Virus record (IMG/VR): IMGVR_UViG_3300025121_000079
Location: 1-45,077 of that record
Source: a virus
Length of the DNA stretch: 45,077 nt
Strand: one strand, 5' to 3'
The notes under the pieces are model-generated. The model worked only from the letters and a program-made list of their open reading frames with translations. It ran no database searches and had not been told where the DNA came from. Positions within the stretch are counted from its first letter, which is position 1; each line of letters starts with the position of its first letter. The translations under genes were made by a program, and so were the position numbers. Shown here piece by piece: positions 39,552 through 45,077 of this stretch.

Positions 39552-42500
39552 ATGGCGACTAGGCTTGAACTCCTCCGTAAGAGTCCAATTACCAAAAATG
39601 CTATCGACGCTGTTTTCCTTAGAAATAAACAATTGTTAGGAGTAAATGAAGATGAAGTAATGCGAGAGCCGTATAGAAAATCAGATTTGGTTTATATTTG
39701 TATTTCTACTACGGCTAAAGCTATTTCTCAAGTTCCGTTGGTAGTCGTTAGAAATTTTGGGAGTAAAGGGGAATACAAACCCCTCCCTGATTCAGATCCT
39801 TGGTCTCAGTTGTTTTCCCGTCCTAATTATATTACTGATAGATATTCCTTTGTAGAGTCTGTGATTACCCATTTATTGCATGATGGGGAAGTTTTCATTA
39901 TTCCTTATCCTCCGGGGTTGAATCCTCCTGGATCTCTTTGGGTGGTAAGGAATAAATTTATCCGTCCGATGAAAGATCCTAAAACCAATCTTTTGTTAGG
40001 GTGGCTTTATAATCAATCTGGTCAGTTTACTGATGGAGGAGTAATTCCAGCGGCAGAAGGTATTCCTTTACACGTAGATGAAGTTGCTAGGATTTATTTA
40101 TTTAATCCCTATGATCCTTTGAAGGGAATGTCCCCATTAGAAGCTGGGAAGATGAGCATAGTAGTTGATTACAAAGCCTCTTTTTATACTTCAGTATTCT
40201 TTGATGAGGGGGCTTCTCCGGGGGGTGTTATTTCTACTGAACAGAAATTAGGCGATAAACAATTTAGTCGTACTAGAGAGCAATTTGAAGCTCGTCATCA
40301 GGGATTTAAGAAAGCTCATAGAATAGCAGTTTTGGAACAAGGTTTAAAGTATACTCAAACTGGTTTGACTCAAAAAGATATGGAATTTGGAGAGTTAAGA
40401 AAACTTACTGCGGAAAGAATTTACCAAATTTTTGGAATGAAAAAAGCAGTAGTTTCGGTTATGGAAGATATCAACTATGCTTGTATACCGGCTACAGAGA
40501 GAGTGTATACTGTGGATAAGGGGGGAATTTCTATAGCAGACGTAGAATCAGGGGACTATGTTTGGTCCTTGGGAGAAAATGGACCTGAGAAAAGCAAGGT
40601 GGTGGCTTCTTGGTATCAAGGAAAGAAAAAGATATATCAGTTGAATACTAGGAATTATAAACTTAGGGCTAGCTACGATCACCCCGTATTAGTTTTGCAA
40701 AAAAAGGTGGATGGATTTTTTAAACTTCCAAAACATAAATATGAGGGGGAATTGATTTGGAAGCCCATGGCGGAATTGAAGAGGGGTGATTTTGTAGTAG
40801 TATCAAAAGGACTTTCTATCGGTGAAGGGGAAGAAGTTGATTTAGAATTTTGTAAATTTTCTGGGGCTTTTACTGGAGATGGTAGTATTTCTCAGGGTCC
40901 TGGGGCTAAATTAGGTTTTGTGAGTTTGGCTATCCCTGAGGAGAAAAAAGAGTTAAGAGATGTTTATTCTGACTTAATGACTAATTTGTCTCAGTATAAA
41001 AAGAATTTAAAAACTAGATGGGGACATAGCATTCGAAAAGGGGATTCTGTAATCATAAATAAGGAAAGATTTGGGATATCTTGCTATGGAACCTTAGTGG
41101 ATCGTTTGTTTCAATTGGATATGGTAAAGGATAGTCATAATAAGAGAATACCCCAATTCGTTTGGGATTCTGGTAAAGAGGGGGCTTTAGAATTTATTAA
41201 AGGATATATGGATACTGATGGAAGTATATATAAAAGTGGACAATGTGATATAGGTTCTTGTAATGAAGAATTAATGAAAGATACGGCTTGTTTGTTAGAT
41301 TATTTGGGTATTCTTCATGGCCCTGTTAATAGGATAGAACGTGATACTAATTTTGGTCATCAGATTATTTTTTCTATATCTATAGGAAACCCCACTGAAA
41401 TTGGATCTGATGATCCCTCTGATATAACAAGAATAGCTAAATTAAAGAGTAATAAATATAAAACCAAGTTAGAATATGCTTCTGATTTAGGCATAGCTAC
41501 TAAGGCTCTTCCCAATGGATTTACGGTAGCAAAAGCAACCTCCGTTGAGGAATTTGGTGAAGAGGATGTGTATGATTTAGAAGTTGAAGGAAGACATAAT
41601 TTTATTTGTAATAATATTGTAGTTCATAATACCAGCCGCGAGGAAATCAAGTTATGGTGGGAAGGCACCAACATTCCGTTAATGTCATTAGTTACATCAG
41701 CTTTAAACTTTATTTTCTTTCGTCAAGGTTCTGATCTTAAATTAATATTTGATGTTACCACTGTAACGGCTTTAAAAGAAGCGTTGAAGGAAAAAATAGA
41801 AACTGGCTATAAAATGTGGCAAATGGGGTTCACTGCAAATGAGATCAATCAGCGACTTGATATGGGATTTAATAGCAAACCTTGGCGGGATGTCGCTTTT
41901 GTCCCTGTTAATTTGCAGCCGGTGGATCGTGCCCTCAATCCGCCAAAGCCAACAGTGCCAGCGTTGCCCCCTGCGCCTCCTGCCGAACCTCCTCCCAAAC
42001 CTCCGAAGGCGTTGGGGGAAGGAGAGAGGATAAAGGAATCTGGTAATGATGCTAAGAATGAACAGAGTTGGAATAATCTTATTGAAAAAACAAAAGGATT
42101 AGAGGAAAAATTTGAAAAGAAAGTAACCAGAGTTTTTGCAGATATGAGGAAAAGATCTTTAAGTAATTTGTACAAAAATATTAAAGCTCCCAAAGATCTA
42201 GATGATGAGAATTTCCCAGAGGATTCTAGGAATATTTCTAGGTTCACTGACCCTATTTATGAAGAGGCTTTAATAGTGGGATTTACTACACTTTTAGATG
42301 ATATAGGAAGTTCTATGATTTTTAATCTTTCTGATCCAGAAGCTTTAGCATTTCTATCTATGAAAAATATAGAGATTAAGGGAATTATTCAAACTATTAA
42401 AGATCAAATTCGAGTAGAATTAATGGAGGCGTATGAAAAAGGGGAAACCATAGACCAAATAGCGGATCGTATCAGGAGTGTCTTTAATGCTTCTGTTAGT

Positions 42501-42797
42501 AGGGCTAAAACAATTGCTCGTACTGAAATTATAGGAACGGCTAATGCTGGTAGGAATTTGGCGATAGGTAGATCTGGTTTCAAGGAAAAGGAGTGGTTTA
42601 CGGCTATGGACGAAAAAGTAAGATTACAACATCGTTTACAACATGGTAAAACAGTTAAAGTAGGAAATCCTTGGGTTATGGCAGATGGTAGTTCTCTTAG
42701 GTATCCTGGAGATCCTCAAGGTCCTGCACATCAGGTGATTTCATGCAGATGTGTAGAAATAATCGTGCCGGATAGTCATTACTTGATTAATGAGTAG
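39552..42797 (+). CDS. portal protein fused to MuF head-morphogenesis domain, with intein
   Basis: Residues 1-310 and 694 to about 790 form an HK97-type portal protein (YICISTTAKAISQVPL, FFDEGASPGGVI, IFGMKKAVVSVMEDINYA|TSREEIKLWW). A Pro-rich linker (PPKPTVPALPPAPPAEPP) joins a C-terminal MuF-type domain (IARTEIIGTANAGRNLA, EKEWFTAMDEKVRLQHR, HQVISCRCVEII). The intein occupies residues 311-693, so the mature protein is 698 aa. Portal and MuF are usually separate genes. RBS GGGAGAAATAA. Confidence 0.92.
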   Translation: MATRLELLRKSPITKNAIDAVFLRNKQLLGVNEDEVMREPYRKSDLVYICISTTAKAISQVPLVVVRNFGSKGEYKPLPDSDPWSQLFSRPNYITDRYSFVESVITHLLHDGEVFIIPYPPGLNPPGSLWVVRNKFIRPMKDPKTNLLLGWLYNQSGQFTDGGVIPAAEGIPLHVDEVARIYLFNPYDPLKGMSPLEAGKMSIVVDYKASFYTSVFFDEGASPGGVISTEQKLGDKQFSRTREQFEARHQGFKKAHRIAVLEQGLKYTQTGLTQKDMEFGELRKLTAERIYQIFGMKKAVVSVMEDINYACIPATERVYTVDKGGISIADVESGDYVWSLGENGPEKSKVVASWYQGKKKIYQLNTRNYKLRASYDHPVLVLQKKVDGFFKLPKHKYEGELIWKPMAELKRGDFVVVSKGLSIGEGEEVDLEFCKFSGAFTGDGSISQGPGAKLGFVSLAIPEEKKELRDVYSDLMTNLSQYKKNLKTRWGHSIRKGDSVIINKERFGISCYGTLVDRLFQLDMVKDSHNKRIPQFVWDSGKEGALEFIKGYMDTDGSIYKSGQCDIGSCNEELMKDTACLLDYLGILHGPVNRIERDTNFGHQIIFSISIGNPTEIGSDDPSDITRIAKLKSNKYKTKLEYASDLGIATKALPNGFTVAKATSVEEFGEEDVYDLEVEGRHNFICNNIVVHNTSREEIKLWWEGTNIPLMSLVTSALNFIFFRQGSDLKLIFDVTTVTALKEALKEKIETGYKMWQMGFTANEINQRLDMGFNSKPWRDVAFVPVNLQPVDRALNPPKPTVPALPPAPPAEPPPKPPKALGEGERIKESGNDAKNEQSWNNLIEKTKGLEEKFEKKVTRVFADMRKRSLSNLYKNIKAPKDLDDENFPEDSRNISRFTDPIYEEALIVGFTTLLDDIGSSMIFNLSDPEALAFLSMKNIEIKGIIQTIKDQIRVELMEAYEKGETIDQIADRIRSVFNASVSRAKTIARTEIIGTANAGRNLAIGRSGFKEKEWFTAMDEKVRLQHRLQHGKTVKVGNPWVMADGSSLRYPGDPQGPAHQVISCRCVEIIVPDSHYLINE
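40482..41630 (+). other. intein in the portal gene, 383 aa, LAGLIDADG endonuclease
   Basis: Starts at Cys311 (CIPATERVYT) and ends with a canonical VVHN, followed by Thr. Block B is ASYDH. LAGLIDADG-like motifs SGAFTGDGS and KGYMDTDGS carry Asp, so the endonuclease is probably active. Block F is DVYDLEVEGRHNF. It interrupts the conserved NYAT motif of the portal. It is only distantly similar to the terminase intein. Confidence 0.92.
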
Positions 42798-42838
42798 GAA
42801 ATTAAACAGTTTCATAATAGTTAAAGAAGGAGGATAAT

Positions 42839-44050
42839 ATGGCTACTCAGTTGAAAGGTCAGGATGGAGTTCCGGTAAAATATCAAGGGAAGGAAATTTT
42901 TAGTTCTGATTATTCTGGAGTGGTTAAATCCGTTGATATGACAAAAAGAACGTTGTCTATGAAAGGAACGGATGAGACTAAAGATAGAGATGGAGATATC
43001 ATACGTTTGTCAGGTTGGGATTTAGATAATTACAAGAAAAATCCTGTTTTCCTTTGGGCTCATAATTATGGGTCCGTTCCCCTCGCTAGAGCTTTGAGAG
43101 TTACTAGAAAGAAAGATCCTGCTTGCATGGAATTTTTACTTCAATTTCCTACCAAGGGTCTTTATCCTTTCGCAGATATGATTTTAGATTTATATAACGA
43201 AAAAATAATTAATGCTTCTTCCGTAGGATTTATTCCGATGAAGTGGAATCCTATTGAAGACGATAACAAAGATGGAAATAACAGGAATCCTTACGGAAGG
43301 GAATACGTTCGTCATGAACTTTTGGAGCTTTCTGGGTGTGCCGTTCCGTCAAATCCTAGCGCAGTTCAGAATGCTTTAAAGGGAAAGAATTTTGGATTTA
43401 AAGACGATGACCTTTTGAAATATATGACTGGAGCTACTCTTATCCCTCGTCCAGATAAAGAAGATGATGTGGTGGGGGAACTGGATAAATCAGAAACAGA
43501 GATTGTGGATGAGACAGTTATTCAAGTACAGGTTCCTGTAGAATTAGATTCTAAGGAGAGTGAAGTAGAGGATTCTGAAAAGATAAAAGGGGAGGAAATC
43601 AAACCTCCTAAATCAGAAGAAGAAAATATAGACGTTCCTACTGAAATTAAGGATACTATCAATAGTTCGGAAGTTGTCGAATCTATTGAGGTGGAAGAAA
43701 AAGTGACGATGGAAGAGATGAACAAGCGGTTAAAGAAGTGCGAAATGGATATAAAGAATCTTATGATGAGGATGGATGAGATGGATGGGAAACTGGTTAA
43801 TACAGAATCCCTTACTTCTATCTCAAATGAAATGAAGGGTATCCAGGACTCTTTGGCGAAAGCCCTTGAAGAGATCCCGAGGACTCCCAATAATGGGGGA
43901 AGTTCTTCCCTGATTTTGCGAGAGGCTTTTGAACAAGGCAAGAGGGAGGGGGTAAATCCTCCCAAGGAGAAATTCAACAAGGAATCATTAACTGCTTTGA
44001 AGAGTGCTTTACTTGAAGTAGCAAAGGCAATGAAAACCATTAACCTTTAA
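42839..44050 (+). CDS. prohead protease fused to coiled-coil tail (HK97-type S78)
   Basis: Residues about 30-180 hold the protease fold: FLWAHNYGSVPLA (H75), INASSVGFIPMKW (Ser127/128) and ELLELSGCAVPSNPSA. The acidic C-terminal 220 residues include a coiled coil (KRLKKCEMDIKNLMMRMDE) that could serve as an internal scaffold. It would cleave the capsid precursor during head maturation. RBS GAAGGAGGATAAT; next gene starts 14 bases later. Confidence 0.88.
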   Translation: MATQLKGQDGVPVKYQGKEIFSSDYSGVVKSVDMTKRTLSMKGTDETKDRDGDIIRLSGWDLDNYKKNPVFLWAHNYGSVPLARALRVTRKKDPACMEFLLQFPTKGLYPFADMILDLYNEKIINASSVGFIPMKWNPIEDDNKDGNNRNPYGREYVRHELLELSGCAVPSNPSAVQNALKGKNFGFKDDDLLKYMTGATLIPRPDKEDDVVGELDKSETEIVDETVIQVQVPVELDSKESEVEDSEKIKGEEIKPPKSEEENIDVPTEIKDTINSSEVVESIEVEEKVTMEEMNKRLKKCEMDIKNLMMRMDEMDGKLVNTESLTSISNEMKGIQDSLAKALEEIPRTPNNGGSSSLILREAFEQGKREGVNPPKEKFNKESLTALKSALLEVAKAMKTINL

Positions 44051-44064
44051 CAAGGAGGAAAGTC

Positions 44065-45077
44065 ATGAGTAAGAAGTATATCAAGTCGGACAAGGGAGTT
44101 TTGATCCTCGCCACTCCGGAGCAGATCGCAGATGAGAGTGTCGAGAAATTTGAAGTGGAAGATCGTACCAACGTGAACCCCCCTGATCCCATTGCAGAGT
44201 TGGCAGGGATCGTTAGGGAGATGGCTACCAGTCTTAATACGATCAAGGAGAAGGCCGATCAGCAAGGAGATGCGTTGGAGGCTTATAAGAAGGCAGTGGA
44301 ACGGGGAATTCTCCCCCCGAATCCGCATGAAGGTCCTTCGGCATCCTCGGCTTCCCCGGAACTGAAGGATATCATGGGGCATTACGAACTTGCCTTCCAG
44401 GGCAAGGAACTTATGTCCAAAACGGTCCATCCGAATCATACCATCGATGATAAGACTCGGGTGGAAATGGCGAAATTCTTCGCTCTCTTCCTTCGCCATA
44501 CGTTGTTTCAGGACTGGCGTGCCAAGGACCAGTTTTGGAAGATCTTTGGTCCCCAAATCAAGACGGCCATCGGAGATTCCGGGAACGCTTTCCCTCTCCC
44601 GGATATCGTGGATTCGGAAATCCTTGCCTTCGCCCGCGAGGTTTCTGTAGTCCTTCAGTACGCCCGGATTTGGCCTATGTCTTCTGACAAGCAGTCCTTC
44701 CCGTCTGAGACTGCGGCTGCTTCGGTTGTCTGGGGAAATACCACCAGTCAGTCGGAGCCGGGAGTCACGGAAGTCGAACTGGAAGCTAACGAGCTTTCAG
44801 CGTACAGTGTTGTGAAGAATGCCACCCTGATGGACGCCCGTTCTGATATCGTTTCTTGGTTGACGGCGGCTCTCGCGGAAGCGGCGGGGCAGGAGTTGGA
44901 TAATCAGGCGTTCAATGGTTCCGGCTCTCCGTTTTTCGGAATCCTTGATGCTACGGGGGCTGGTTATTCAGTTGCCCTTGGTGGATCTTCGTTCTCCGAT
45001 ATGACCTTTACTGATCTGTCGGAGATGATCGGTAAGCTGGACGGTCTGCGGAAGCAGGGTGCTCGGTTCTGGATGCA
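44065..45077 (+). CDS. major capsid protein, HK97 fold, 3' end outside window
   Basis: ATG at 44065 after AAGGAGGAAAGTC. At least 337 codons with an N-terminal acidic delta-like region, then motifs typical of HK97-type capsid proteins (GNAFPLPDIVDSEILAFAREVSVVLQ in parts, EANELSAYSVVKNATLMDA, ALAEAAGQELDNQAFNG, GILDATG). Codon use is C/G-ending unlike the AT-rich neighbours, matching very high expression. Confidence 0.9.
   Translation, partial: MSKKYIKSDKGVLILATPEQIADESVEKFEVEDRTNVNPPDPIAELAGIVREMATSLNTIKEKADQQGDALEAYKKAVERGILPPNPHEGPSASSASPELKDIMGHYELAFQGKELMSKTVHPNHTIDDKTRVEMAKFFALFLRHTLFQDWRAKDQFWKIFGPQIKTAIGDSGNAFPLPDIVDSEILAFAREVSVVLQYARIWPMSSDKQSFPSETAAASVVWGNTTSQSEPGVTEVELEANELSAYSVVKNATLMDARSDIVSWLTAALAEAAGQELDNQAFNGSGSPFFGILDATGAGYSVALGGSSFSDMTFTDLSEMIGKLDGLRKQGARFWM

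Noticed and set aside
44047-44556. 169-aa leftward frame opposite the capsid gene
   Set aside because: Shadow of the GC-rich capsid frame with no initiation signal.

Overview
This window is part of the genome of a tailed double-stranded DNA bacteriophage (Caudoviricetes). The diagnostic genes are a terminase small subunit, a terminase large subunit, a portal protein fused to a MuF-type head domain, an HK97-type prohead protease, the start of a major capsid protein, and a lysis set of amidase plus small membrane proteins. Start and stop use fits translation table 11, ribosome binding sites are strong (AAGGAGG type), and a lipobox plus Sec signal peptides point to a bacterial host. The host genus cannot be read from the sequence. 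No tRNA, rRNA, insertion sequence, integrase or CRISPR array was found.

Layout. Positions 1-21431 hold one long leftward block of about 60 tightly packed small genes, mostly joined by ATGA or TAATG overlaps or short spacers. Most are unknown early-type accessory proteins and many carry CxxC zinc ribbons. Recognisable members are a DUF2958 protein, an ArdC-like protein with an HExxH metallopeptidase motif, a calcineurin-like phosphoesterase, a circularly permuted YpsA/SLOG protein and a small PD-(D/E)XK-like protein. In 21432-24722 there is a divergent control region with a single rightward gene (22607-23011), which is a diverged paralogue of the gene at 14886-15332. Rightward transcription continues from 24723 to the end of the window.

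The rightward late block starts with small genes and the small terminase. A roughly 10-kb insert then separates the small from the large terminase. It holds three glycosyltransferase-like proteins, a CmcI-type sugar methyltransferase-like protein, three consecutive proteins with Sec signal peptides (one with a beta-helix fold and a fibronectin-like domain), a long mucin-like Ser/Pro-repeat protein, a tail-type Ig-like protein, the amidase and holin/spanin-like proteins. The large terminase, portal-MuF, protease and capsid genes follow. The terminase and portal genes each contain an intein with LAGLIDADG endonuclease motifs.

The most unusual signals are three. First, a stretch of about 1.1 kb (21962-23090) almost completely lacks the dinucleotides CA and TG in coding and non-coding DNA alike, flanked by a gradient on its left and a sharp edge on its right; it contains iteron-like repeats and may be a replication origin or control domain. 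Second, two of the phage glycosyltransferases have D-x-H motifs and C-terminal features resembling polypeptide GalNAc-transferases, close to a Ser-rich repeat protein that could be their acceptor, which suggests a phage-encoded mucin-like O-glycosylation system. Third, there are inteins in both packaging-motor proteins. Functions beyond these families are inferred or unknown, as stated in each entry.
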